DNA from: JAEZFI01 sp044508215
GTDB taxonomy: Bacteria > Actinomycetota > Acidimicrobiia > Acidimicrobiales > Microtrichaceae
Length of the DNA stretch: 14,901 bases
Direction: 5' to 3'
Assembly (NCBI GenBank): GCA_044508215.1
Contig: JBIQID010000077.1
Span: 1-14,901, forward strand
Shown here one piece after another: positions 1 through 6,790 of this stretch; position 1 is the stretch's first letter; each line of letters starts with the position of its first letter. The notes beneath the pieces were generated by a model, which did not search any database, was not told where the DNA came from, and worked only from the letters and a program-made list of their open reading frames with translations. Position numbers and translations under genes: made by a program.

Positions 1-116
1 TCCGACGAGGGCACGGTCGGGTCGTCGGCGTCCGGGTGCACCTCAGGCGGTGCCCACGAGCCGGGAGGCGACGCAGCGCCTCCGAAGGCCTCGCCGTCCG
101 GCCGTTCGTCGCTCAT
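1..116 (-). CDS. N-terminal fragment of an unidentified protein
   Basis: Seen: an ATG on the minus strand opens a frame that runs off the left edge after 38 codons. A strong ribosome binding site (GGAGGAGGT, plus-strand positions 121-129) sits about 5 nt upstream, which is the main reason to call it a gene. The visible residues begin MSDERPDGEAFGGAASPPGS and are rich in Pro, Gly, Asp and Glu. This looks like a disordered, hydrophilic N-terminus and carries no recognisable domain. It is encoded on the same strand as the sugar kinase upstream, with a gap of about 170 nt, so it may be part of the same transcription direction but is not obviously coupled. An overlapping minus-strand frame (43-264) has no such binding site and is rich in Arg, so I treat it as a shadow. 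Function is unknown. Confidence 0.6.
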   Translation of the reverse strand, partial: MSDERPDGEAFGGAASPPGSWAPPEVHPDADDPTVPSS

Positions 117-193
117 CCTGACCTCCTCCGGTCACGGCCGTCTGGTCGCGCCGCTGTCGTCCACCGCTGCCCACTGGCGGTACCGGTGGACAG

Positions 194-211
194 CGCGGGA
201 GCGTACCCGCG
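194..211. promoter_or_regulatory. 6-bp-arm inverted repeat between kinase stop and next gene
   Basis: Seen: CGCGGG, six bases, then CCCGCG. It lies about 75 nt beyond the kinase stop codon and about 78 nt upstream of the next minus-strand ATG. It could be a short operator or an RNA hairpin. No U-rich tract follows it on the minus strand, so it is not a canonical intrinsic terminator. GC-rich DNA produces such dyads by chance, so support is weak. The rest of 117-285 shows nothing else I can name. Confidence 0.25.
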
Positions 212-285
212 AGGCCGCCGCGCAGCGTGGTCCCGAGCCAGTCGGAGAACGCTCGCGGGCGCATCGCCGTGTGGGTGAGTGAGGC

Positions 286-1815
286 TCAGTCCGCCTGTGT
301 GAGGCGCGCCACGAGAGGGCGGGTCGCGTCGAACGCCTCGACGTAGGCCTCGTGGCGAGCCGAGTGGAGCGCGGCCTCCGCCGGCCTGGGCTCGAAGCGA
401 GCGGCGATCTGCGGAGCGTGATCCGTCGGGTCCTCCCCGCGGTGCGTCTGCAGCGCGACCCACGCCACAGCCCGCGCGGCAGCACCGTCGGGGTCGGCGA
501 GCACCGACACGGGACGCCCGAGCACGTCCGCGAGGATCCGCGCCCACTCGGTCGACCGAGCCGCACCGCCGCCGAGGACCACCTCGTCGAAGGTCCTGCC
601 GCAGAACGCCTCGGCGGCGGGCAGCAACCAGCGGAGGTTGTGGGCCACGCCCTCCACCACGGCGCGGACCACGTCGACGCGCCGGGTCTCGAGCGACATG
701 CCGATGAGGCTGCCCCGCTGCCCGCGATCGGCCCGAGGCGACAGCGAGCCCGCCAGCCACGGAAGGAACAGCAGCCCACCCGCACCCGCAGGAGATGCCC
801 GCAGTGCGTCGTCGAGGCGGGCGAAGGGGTCCCCGGCCCGCCCCGGGGCCAGCTCGTCGCCGCACAGCAGCACGTGGGCGAGCACGTGCTCGACCACCTT
901 CCCCGCCATGCCGTTCTCGGCCCAGAGCAGGTAGCGGTCGGGCAGCGGTGCCGGCATGGCGAGCAGCTCGTGGTCGAGGTCGGTCGCCAGGCCGTCCACC
1001 GGCGCCAGCAGCACCGCCGTGCTCCCGATCATCACGCCGGCGCTGCCCTGCGAGACCGCCCCCGTCGCGAACGCACCGGCGTGGCTGTCGTTCATGCCGA
1101 CCTGCACCGGGGTCCCGACGGCGAGGCCGGTCTCCCCGGCAACCTCCGCGGTCAGCTCACCGGCCAGGCCGCCGAGGGGCAGGAGCGGCGGCAACTTCGA
1201 GGCGTCCACCCCTGACATGCGGACGAGGTCGTCGTCGTACCGCTGGTGGCCCACCTCGCGGTTGTCGCAGAGCTGGGTCATGAACTGCGTGGCCTGCGTG
1301 GCGCCGATCCGACCGGTCAGCCGGGACGTCACGTAGTCCATCGGCTCGAGGTAGGCGGCGGTCCGGGCGTGGACGTCGGCGTCCTGCTGCAGGTGCAGCA
1401 GGTGTGCCAGGGAGAGCCCCCCGCCGACGGGTGGGATCCCGTGTCGCTCGATCCAGGTGGTGAACGCGTCCGGGTGCTGCTCGATGATCCCCCAGCTCAG
1501 GTCGGTGCCGCGTGTGTCGAGGTAGGTGACGAGTCGCCCCACCGGGTGGCAGCGCTCGTCGACCGGCACGATCGACGAGTACTGGCTGCAGACGCCGACC
1601 ACCGCCGGAGCATCGTGGGGCAGCGAGGCCACCACCTCGCGGACCGCCGAGGTGACCGCCGCCCAGAGCGCCTCGGCGTCCTGCTCGGCGACCTCTCCGT
1701 CGACCTCCGTGGTGAGCGGGCGGCTGGCGACGGCGAGGCCCCGGCCGTCCTCGTCGACCGCGGCCACCTTCACGTTGGTGGTGCCGACGTCCACGCCGAT
1801 CCCGACCGAGGTCAC
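286..1815 (-). CDS. FGGY-family carbohydrate kinase (XylB-like)
   Basis: Predicted cytoplasmic ATP-dependent sugar kinase of the FGGY/actin-like fold, 509 aa, within the family's usual 480-520. Seen: an N-terminal phosphate-binding motif, GVDVGTTNVK, with Asp9; GMNDSHAGAF near residue 240, whose Asp243 is placed where the catalytic Asp of XylB-like enzymes lies; and the C-terminal FGGY-type signature VVLGGGAARSTEWARILADV, followed by GRPV. I chose the GTG at 1815 because AGGGAA (rc of 1823-1829) lies 7 nt upstream and the protein then starts right at the ATPase core. A TTG at 1845 would overlap the acylase stop by 4 nt (TTGA) and add an Arg-rich tail; translational coupling through it is possible but less likely. 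It follows the acylase gene by 26 nt, so co-transcription is likely. Substrate (xylulose, gluconate or another polyol/ketose) cannot be told from the sequence; no sugar transporter or isomerase lies nearby. Confidence 0.93.
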   Translation of the reverse strand: MTSVGIGVDVGTTNVKVAAVDEDGRGLAVASRPLTTEVDGEVAEQDAEALWAAVTSAVREVVASLPHDAPAVVGVCSQYSSIVPVDERCHPVGRLVTYLDTRGTDLSWGIIEQHPDAFTTWIERHGIPPVGGGLSLAHLLHLQQDADVHARTAAYLEPMDYVTSRLTGRIGATQATQFMTQLCDNREVGHQRYDDDLVRMSGVDASKLPPLLPLGGLAGELTAEVAGETGLAVGTPVQVGMNDSHAGAFATGAVSQGSAGVMIGSTAVLLAPVDGLATDLDHELLAMPAPLPDRYLLWAENGMAGKVVEHVLAHVLLCGDELAPGRAGDPFARLDDALRASPAGAGGLLFLPWLAGSLSPRADRGQRGSLIGMSLETRRVDVVRAVVEGVAHNLRWLLPAAEAFCGRTFDEVVLGGGAARSTEWARILADVLGRPVSVLADPDGAAARAVAWVALQTHRGEDPTDHAPQIAARFEPRPAEAALHSARHEAYVEAFDATRPLVARLTQAD

Positions 1816-1841
1816 GTCACGTTCCCTTCGCCGCCGCAGCG

Positions 1842-4241
1842 TCAACTGCGGGGCCCAGCCGGCCCGGTGACGGTGCGACGGCGGAGCCCCGGGTCGGCCT
1901 CGATGTCCTCCTCACGGAACAGCAGCGGGCGGACCTGTTTCGCCGCGTAGGCCTCCGTGCCGTCGCGGTGGTTCGGCGACGCCGGGTCGCCCGACTGGCC
2001 GTAGGCGAGCAGGCCGATGCCCTCCGGTCCATCATCTGTCAGCTCCACTGCCATCAGGAAGCTGGTGCCGTAGTCGCACTGGTAGCCACCCGCCGCCAGA
2101 CCCGTCCGTTCGCGTTCGGGGAGCGGAGCCGCCTTGGGCGGTCCCGGCTCGAGCGACGCCGACGGCAGAGCGCCGTACGGGGTGAGCACGTTGAGCAGCC
2201 CCTCCACCTCGCCACCGCCGTGCACCGGGATGCGGGCATCGCCGCGCTGCGCCCACTGCACGTCGCCGAGGGGTGCATCGAGCGGCACGCCGGCCTCCGT
2301 CAGCGCGAGCACTGCCCGGCCTGCTGCCTGAGCGAACGGGTCGGCGGCCGGACCCGCCTCGGCGGGGGCAGCCAGCGTGTGGGGCGTTGCGACCGGATCG
2401 TCGGGATCGAACGGCACCGAGAAGAGCGGCCCGGCGTCGCGGAGCGCGGTCTCCGGCAGGCCGCCGAGGACCTCGCGCCAGAGCGCCGCGCCGACCGAGT
2501 CGAGGTCGTACCGGCGGTCCCACTGCTCGAGCACGTCGGCAACTGCTGCGAGGTCCACCTCCTGGCCGCCGACCGTCACGGTCCCTACCTCCCGGCAGCG
2601 CTCGACCACCTGGTCGACGAGCAGCTCCGCGCTGAGGCTCTCGTTCGAGAGCATCGCCTCGATGGCGGACTCCGGCGTCACCTTGCCGGTGGCTGCCAGC
2701 TCGTGCGCCACCCGCAGGTTCTGCCGGGTCCGCAGGCTGCGCCCGGTGCGCTCGAACCCGCACAGCACCGGATAGCCCTCCAGCCGATCGTCGGGGTGGG
2801 TGAGCCAGTGGCTGTCGTTGGCGTTCACCACCGCGTCCCGTCGTTCGAGCTGCGGCAGCGACTCGAAGGGTTCGAGCCCGGGGGAGCGTGCGCCGGGCGC
2901 GTCGAGCCAGTCGTCGCCGGGGTCGCTCCCGTCGAGCAGCGCCACGCGGTTCTGCAGCAGCAGCGCAGCGACGAGGTCGGTCTCCACCCGCTCGCGGAAC
3001 CGCTGCTGCGCCTCCTCGGACAGGCGGGGTGTGGCGGACGCGTCGACGTACCAGCACCGGCCGCTCCGGTCGGCGGCCAGCGTGTTCACCCACGGCAGGC
3101 CCTGCACGTCCGCGAAGACCTCCTTGAACGAGTCGAGGTCGGTTGCCTGGCACATGCCGAGGAACTGGGCGAGGACCGACGTGTTGTCGACGTTCGCGTC
3201 GCGGTAGGTGAAGCCCAGCTCCAGCCCCCATCCGAGCAGCGGCAGGTTGATCATGGGGCCGTGGTGGCTGCGCCAGAGGGTGCGGTCGAGCGTCTCGACG
3301 CTGCCGTCGTCCTGCCGCACCTCGATGCGGTGGTCGGTGGGGGTCATCGCACGCTGCTCGTCGCCGTGGCGGTAGGAGGTGGGCTCGCCGGGAACCAGGT
3401 CGAGGCGCTGCACGGTGAAGCGGTGGCCGCAGCTGAACGTGTGCGCCCAGGCGAGGCCCTCGTTGAAGCCCATCTGCACGCCGGGCGCCCCGAGGAGCGA
3501 CACCCCGTACACGTCGAGCTGGCCCGGGATCTGGAGGTGGCACTCCCAGAACCGCGCCTCGCCGTACCAGGGGAAGTGCGGGTTGGCGACCACCAGGCCG
3601 TGCCCGGACGCCGTGGCGTCACCACCGAACGCCCACCCGTTGCTCGCCCCGGGCGCCGAGCCGCCCATCGCCTCCACCGGAGAGGGAGCGGCCGGCCCGT
3701 CCGGTCCTGGCGCCTCGGCCCGTCCGATCAGCCCGGCCAGGTTTCGCCCGCTCGCCATCAGCGTGACGTCCGCGAGGTGTGCATAGAAGTCGCGCTCGTC
3801 GATGGGGCGGATCCAGCGGCCGCAGTCGGGGCGCCCCGCCATGGGGGAGGGGTCCACCGAGTCACGGCACCACCCGGGGAGGCTCCCCTCCTCGTGCGCT
3901 TCGAGGAGGCGGGTGTTGTACCCGGCGACGTAGCCGCTCACCAGCTCACGGATGTGCGGTGGCTGCGCGCCGCGGATCCGCTCGCCCATCTCCATCACGC
4001 CCAGCCCGAGGTAGCCGAAGTCGCTCGCCACGTGGGCGTCGAGCGGTCCCCGCCCGAAGTGCAGCGCCCGCTCGGAGCGCACCTTCACGATCTGGTCGGC
4101 GATGGCGGGCAGCTGGTCACGGGCGCACGCCCACCCCTGCCCGAAGCCGAGGTCGCCCCAGCTCTCCGCTCGGATGTGGGCGACCCCGTGGGTCGTCCAA
4201 CGGATGTCGGCCTCGTACGTGTCGTTCCCTGCTACCCCCAT
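1842..4241 (-). CDS. Penicillin acylase family protein (Ntn hydrolase; PvdQ/aculeacin-acylase-like)
   Basis: A 799-aa amidohydrolase of the penicillin/acyl-homoserine-lactone acylase family (peptidase family S45). These are made as a precursor that self-cleaves to expose an N-terminal Ser. Seen: an alpha-chain start with HGVAHIRAESWGDLGFGQGW (residues 19-38); a putative cleavage and nucleophile site in PGASNGWAFGG (Ser200-Asn201); GHGLVVANPHFPWYGEARFW (213-232); LPWVNTLAADRSG, typical of the PvdQ/aculeacin branch; and VNANDSHW, where the oxyanion Asn is expected. The residue before Ser200 is Ala, whereas Gly is more usual. There is no signal peptide or hydrophobic N-terminus, although most relatives are exported to the periplasm or outside the cell, so this one may be cytosolic or exported unconventionally. 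The in-frame GTG at 4301 has no ribosome site and would run into the inverted repeat; the ATG at 4241 fits the family start and looks leaderless. Candidate substrates (beta-lactams, AHLs, acyl amides or lipopeptides) are inference. Confidence 0.92.
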   Translation of the reverse strand: MGVAGNDTYEADIRWTTHGVAHIRAESWGDLGFGQGWACARDQLPAIADQIVKVRSERALHFGRGPLDAHVASDFGYLGLGVMEMGERIRGAQPPHIRELVSGYVAGYNTRLLEAHEEGSLPGWCRDSVDPSPMAGRPDCGRWIRPIDERDFYAHLADVTLMASGRNLAGLIGRAEAPGPDGPAAPSPVEAMGGSAPGASNGWAFGGDATASGHGLVVANPHFPWYGEARFWECHLQIPGQLDVYGVSLLGAPGVQMGFNEGLAWAHTFSCGHRFTVQRLDLVPGEPTSYRHGDEQRAMTPTDHRIEVRQDDGSVETLDRTLWRSHHGPMINLPLLGWGLELGFTYRDANVDNTSVLAQFLGMCQATDLDSFKEVFADVQGLPWVNTLAADRSGRCWYVDASATPRLSEEAQQRFRERVETDLVAALLLQNRVALLDGSDPGDDWLDAPGARSPGLEPFESLPQLERRDAVVNANDSHWLTHPDDRLEGYPVLCGFERTGRSLRTRQNLRVAHELAATGKVTPESAIEAMLSNESLSAELLVDQVVERCREVGTVTVGGQEVDLAAVADVLEQWDRRYDLDSVGAALWREVLGGLPETALRDAGPLFSVPFDPDDPVATPHTLAAPAEAGPAADPFAQAAGRAVLALTEAGVPLDAPLGDVQWAQRGDARIPVHGGGEVEGLLNVLTPYGALPSASLEPGPPKAAPLPERERTGLAAGGYQCDYGTSFLMAVELTDDGPEGIGLLAYGQSGDPASPNHRDGTEAYAAKQVRPLLFREEDIEADPGLRRRTVTGPAGPRS

Positions 4242-4255
4242 GGGCCCGAACCGTA
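4242..4255 (-). promoter_or_regulatory. Putative -10 element of a leaderless acylase mRNA
   Basis: Seen on the minus strand: TACGGT (plus 4250-4255) fits the actinobacterial TANNNT -10 pattern. It ends 8 nt before the A of the acylase ATG, the spacing expected if transcription starts on the start codon. No Shine-Dalgarno sequence is visible. No good -35 is found; the position where it would lie falls at the near arm of the adjacent inverted repeat. Inference, not demonstrated. Confidence 0.45.
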
Positions 4256-4272
4256 CCGAAGCCCCGTGACGC

Positions 4273-4355
4273 CCACATGCGGACAGCCTCGACCTGTCCA
4301 CTTCCCGGCGACCCCCGCGCCCGGATGAGGACAGGTTGAAGTTGTCCGGATGTGG
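4273..4355. repeat. Large imperfect inverted repeat (two 33-bp arms, 17-bp loop) with internal GGACA/TGTCC dyads
   Basis: Seen: the arm at 4273-4305 and the reverse complement of 4323-4355 match at 27 of 33 positions, around a GC-rich loop at 4306-4322. Each arm also contains its own dyad: GGACAG-N7-CTGTCC at 4281-4299 and GGACA-N9-TGTCC at 4329-4347, with centres 48 bp apart. The element fills most of the 139-bp gap between the DUF2505 stop and the acylase start. As RNA it would fold into a long hairpin, without a following U tract. It could be a REP/BIME-like repeat unit, a non-canonical transcription terminator, or a pair of operators for a dimeric regulator of the acylase. Confidence 0.75.
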
Positions 4356-4380
4356 CTTCGGGGGGCGGCCGGGCGGGCGA

Positions 4381-4875
4381 TCAGCTGGAGAGGCGGGCGG
4401 CGGCCACGACGGCCTCCTCCCCGAGGTGCTCCTGGAGGCCCGACACGATCGCCTTCTCCACCTGGCTGCCGACCAGGAGCATGCGAACCTTCAGCTCGCC
4501 GGCGATGCGCCGTTCCGTTCCGGTGCCACCCGAGCCGGGCTCGAACCGGGTGTCGATCTGGGCAGTGAGCCGGTCGCCGTAGTGGTCGGGGTGGAACGAC
4601 GTGGTGGCCGTGAGGCGGTCGAGGTCGTACACCGTCTCGTCCACCCACGTCAGCCGATCGGGGTCGATGACCGCGGTCGCAGCCGAGGGCAGCGGCGCGA
4701 TGAACCGGTAGCGGAGGCGCAGCACGACACGTTGGCCGTCGACCTCACGGCCCACCAGCTCGGGAGGCGCCACCTTGGTCAGGCCGGAGAGAGAGGTGTG
4801 GAAGTCGGGATCGGCGTAGAGCCGGATCACTGCGTCCGGCGGAGCGGGGAGCTGCTGGGTGAGCGAGAACCGCAC
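4381..4875 (-). CDS. DUF2505 / SRPBCC-fold protein
   Basis: A small, probably cytoplasmic protein of 164 aa that resembles the actinobacterial DUF2505 family, a member of the START/SRPBCC superfamily whose helix-grip fold usually encloses a hydrophobic ligand. Seen: the characteristic opening RFSLTQQLPAPPDAVIRLYADPDFH, several alternating beta-strand stretches (VVLRLRYRFIAPLP, LTWVDETVYDLD, RLTAQIDTRFEPG), and a C-terminal amphipathic helix (VEKAIVSGLQEHLGEEAVVAAARL) as in the superfamily. I prefer the GTG at 4875: the family start falls there, and a TAGCTT -10-like element ends 8 nt before it. A longer frame from a GTG at 4902 (173 aa) is open but has no convincing ribosome site. Its ligand is unknown. 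It is followed at 26 nt by the large inverted repeat and precedes the acylase gene on the same strand. Confidence 0.78.
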   Translation of the reverse strand: MRFSLTQQLPAPPDAVIRLYADPDFHTSLSGLTKVAPPELVGREVDGQRVVLRLRYRFIAPLPSAATAVIDPDRLTWVDETVYDLDRLTATTSFHPDHYGDRLTAQIDTRFEPGSGGTGTERRIAGELKVRMLLVGSQVEKAIVSGLQEHLGEEAVVAAARLSS

Positions 4876-4889
4876 AGGAGCCGAAGCTA
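4876..4889 (-). promoter_or_regulatory. Putative -10 element of a leaderless DUF2505 mRNA
   Basis: Seen on the minus strand: TAGCTT (plus 4884-4889) matches TANNNT and ends 8 nt before the GTG at 4875, the same layout as at the acylase start. No Shine-Dalgarno sequence is present. It supports the shorter start for DUF2505. Inference from spacing only. Confidence 0.4.
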
Positions 4890-4963
4890 ACGCCCTGCGC
4901 ACCGGTCGCAGCGGTTCCCCACGGCGCGATCAGACCGGCGCCATGACGACCCGGATCGGTCGA

Positions 4964-5833
4964 TCAGGGCAGGTTGGCGATGACGTCGTCGAACACCCGG
5001 AACATCGCCGGACCGGTCTTGTCCTCACGGGTCAGGATGCCGAGGCGCCGGCAGGCGGCGAGCAGCTGGCGAGCCTCGCGGCCGGGCCACGGGCGGGGGA
5101 GCAGCTCGGGTGGCAGCAGCGGGTCGATGTCGAAGCTCTGGTTGAAGGCGATGGCGATCACGAGGGCGCCGGGCAGCCAGTCGGCCTCGGAGATCTTCCG
5201 TCCCTCCCGTCGCATGGCCTGCAGCTGCTGCGGGACGTCGCGATAGGTGCTGTTGAAGGCCTCGTAGCGCTCGGCGATGTCGTCGAGCGGCCACAGCGTG
5301 GCGGCGATCTGGCGGGGATCGGTGACGCCGCCCACCGACAGGTCCTCGGTGCTGGCCAGCGTCACGTACGAGCCGATGTCGAGCCGGTCGATCTCCTCCT
5401 GCACCTCGCTCTCCCACCGGTGCGGCGACACGTACATGCCGTTCTGCAGCGGGGCGGCGCCGAGGCGGAGCAGCCAGTCCCGGAAGGCGTCGCGGTCGGC
5501 CCGGCGGCTCTCGGGGATGTTGAAGGCGACGAGGCGCCACATGCGGTCCCAGCCGCGGCCGGCGGCGTCCTGCGCGTAGGCCAGCGTGTGCCGGGTCATG
5601 GTGGCGGACAGCGCGGCCTTGCCGGCGGGGGTGGCGAGGTAGCGGGCGTCGCGGCCCTCGCCGTCGCGCTCGAACAGGCCCTCGCCCACCAGCCGGCGCA
5701 TCTGCGAGCGGACCTGGTCGACGGTGAGCCCGCACGGCTCGAGCACCGAGTAGAGCTCGGAGGCCAGGATCGAGCCGTCGCGGTGAGCCATCCCGAGCAC
5801 CAGGAGACGGGTCGGGGGCGACTCCTCGGCCAT
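4964..5833 (-). CDS. PaaX-family transcriptional regulator
   Basis: Predicted DNA-binding repressor of the PaaX family, 289 aa, close to the usual size. PaaX proteins often respond to CoA-thioesters such as phenylacetyl-CoA. Seen: an N-terminal winged-helix region (about residues 7-55: LLVLGMAHRDGSILASELYS ... GLTVDQVRSQMRRLVGEGLFER); the central PaaX segment with a Cas2-like fold (WRLVAFNIPE, then LLRLGAAPLQNGMYVSPH); and a C-terminal helical domain with WLPGALVIAIAFNQSFDIDP. No phenylacetate genes are in the window. The gene follows the ECF S-component gene on the same strand by about 85 nt, so it may regulate that operon or itself. Start: the ATG at 5833 gives the usual short N-terminus and has AGGA about 11 nt upstream. 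An in-frame ATG at 5875 (303 aa) is possible, but it would place the inverted repeat inside the coding sequence. Confidence 0.85.
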   Translation of the reverse strand: MAEESPPTRLLVLGMAHRDGSILASELYSVLEPCGLTVDQVRSQMRRLVGEGLFERDGEGRDARYLATPAGKAALSATMTRHTLAYAQDAAGRGWDRMWRLVAFNIPESRRADRDAFRDWLLRLGAAPLQNGMYVSPHRWESEVQEEIDRLDIGSYVTLASTEDLSVGGVTDPRQIAATLWPLDDIAERYEAFNSTYRDVPQQLQAMRREGRKISEADWLPGALVIAIAFNQSFDIDPLLPPELLPRPWPGREARQLLAACRRLGILTREDKTGPAMFRVFDDVIANLP

Positions 5834-5877
5834 GGTGGTCGAAATCCTGTCGGCCGTTGTGCTCACGACCACCATGG
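5830..5877. promoter_or_regulatory. Perfect 12-bp inverted repeat over the PaaX start; candidate autoregulatory operator
   Basis: Seen: CCATGGTGGTCG at 5830-5841 and its exact reverse complement CGACCACCATGG at 5866-5877, separated by 24 bp. Both candidate ATG codons of the regulator lie inside the arms. On the minus strand a TTGACA hexamer (plus 5898-5903) lies upstream at a distance that would put the -10 region over the distal arm. A regulator bound here would cover the promoter and start. PaaX-type repressors are known to bind inverted repeats; that this one binds here is inference. Confidence 0.55.
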
Positions 5878-5897
5878 TGTCGCCCGCAGCGGGGAGC

Positions 5898-5903
5898 TGT
5901 CAA
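5898..5903 (-). promoter_or_regulatory. Putative -35 hexamer (TTGACA) of the PaaX-family gene
   Basis: Seen on the minus strand: a perfect TTGACA in the short gap between the S-component stop (5918) and the regulator. No strong TANNNT follows at 17-18 nt; the sequence there (ACACCA/CACCAT) belongs to the inverted repeat. A CCCGC-A-GCGGG dyad (5883-5893) lies in the spacer. It suggests the regulator may have its own promoter besides read-through from the ECF operon. Confidence 0.4.
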
Positions 5904-5917
5904 CGCCGGTGGGCGCG

Positions 5918-6790
5918 TCAGGGCGAGGTCGACCCCGCCTCCGTGAACTGCACCGGCTCGAGGAAGGCCGCCTTCCGCGCCGCTCGCCGCAGCACGAGGA
6001 GGACGGGGGAGCCGAGGGCCACGATCAGCAGCACGTTGGTGACCGCCCGGCCGACGTCCCAGCCCGCTGTGGAGGTGGCGAGCGTGAACAGCACGAAGCG
6101 GCGGAGGTTCGACAGGACCGCATCACCCGCCACGAAGGAGAGCTGGGTGTCGGTCGAGATGGAGAACGGCCAGAACCACATGTTCATGAGGAACCCGTAG
6201 GCCAGCGCCACGAACGCGCCGTACGCCGCGAGCAGCGAGATCTCACGGCGGCCACCGCAGCGGGGCAACAGCCCGGCACCGGCGCCGATCCACGACGCCG
6301 CGAGCATCTGGAACGGCAGCCACGGGCCCACCCCGGCGGTGAGCAGCGCCGAGGCGAACATCGTGGTGGAGCCGAGGAGGAACCCGAAGCCGGGCCCGTA
6401 CACCCTCCCGGCGAGGACGAGCAGGGCGAACACGGTCTCGATGCCGGCCACCCCGGCTCCGAGCGGTCGCATCGCGGCGCCGAGCGCCGACAGCACGCCC
6501 AGCATGGCGAGGGCCTTCGAGTCGAGCATCCCGTCGGCCACCTCGCTCAGGGCCAGCACCACGAGCGCGGGGAGGATCAGCACGAAGACGATGACGGCGT
6601 CGCGCTGGTGGGCAGCGCCTGGCACCGGACGGATGAGCAGCGGCCACAGGAACATGGCGAGGCCCACCAGCGAAACGAGGGCCAACACGAGGCGCGACCG
6701 TCCTCGCAGGGCCAGCACGTCGACCGAGTGGGCGGTGCCGGGCCGGCGAGGGCTGGCCGTCTCCGCACCGCGTCGCTCAGCCACCGACAC
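5918..6790 (-). CDS. ECF transporter S component (substrate-binding membrane protein; possibly cobalamin)
   Basis: Predicted integral membrane substrate-binding subunit of an energy-coupling-factor importer, 290 aa. Seen: a hydrophilic N-terminal tail (residues 1-30), then hydrophobic segments near 33-53, 65-84, 92-107, 113-130, 133-152, 157-175, 183-205 and 248-267. A GPWLPFQMLAASWIGAGAGL stretch (155-174) and NMWFWPFS (203-210) resemble the S components found beside fused-ATPase ECF genes in actinomycetes. It is the third gene of the ecfT-ecfA-S cluster and overlaps the ATPase stop by 14 nt. The GTG at 6790 has GGAGG six nt upstream, fixing the start. Vitamin B12 is my best guess from resemblance to CbrT-like proteins. 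Other vitamins or precursors are not excluded, and no cobalamin riboswitch or cobalamin gene is seen nearby. Confidence 0.82.
   Translation of the reverse strand: MSVAERRGAETASPRRPGTAHSVDVLALRGRSRLVLALVSLVGLAMFLWPLLIRPVPGAAHQRDAVIVFVLILPALVVLALSEVADGMLDSKALAMLGVLSALGAAMRPLGAGVAGIETVFALLVLAGRVYGPGFGFLLGSTTMFASALLTAGVGPWLPFQMLAASWIGAGAGLLPRCGGRREISLLAAYGAFVALAYGFLMNMWFWPFSISTDTQLSFVAGDAVLSNLRRFVLFTLATSTAGWDVGRAVTNVLLIVALGSPVLLVLRRAARKAAFLEPVQFTEAGSTSP

Noticed and set aside
1968..4328. A 786-codon open frame on the plus strand opposite the acylase
   Set aside because: It is the antisense shadow of a clear acylase gene in GC-rich DNA; its composition is His/Arg/Val-rich with no domain.
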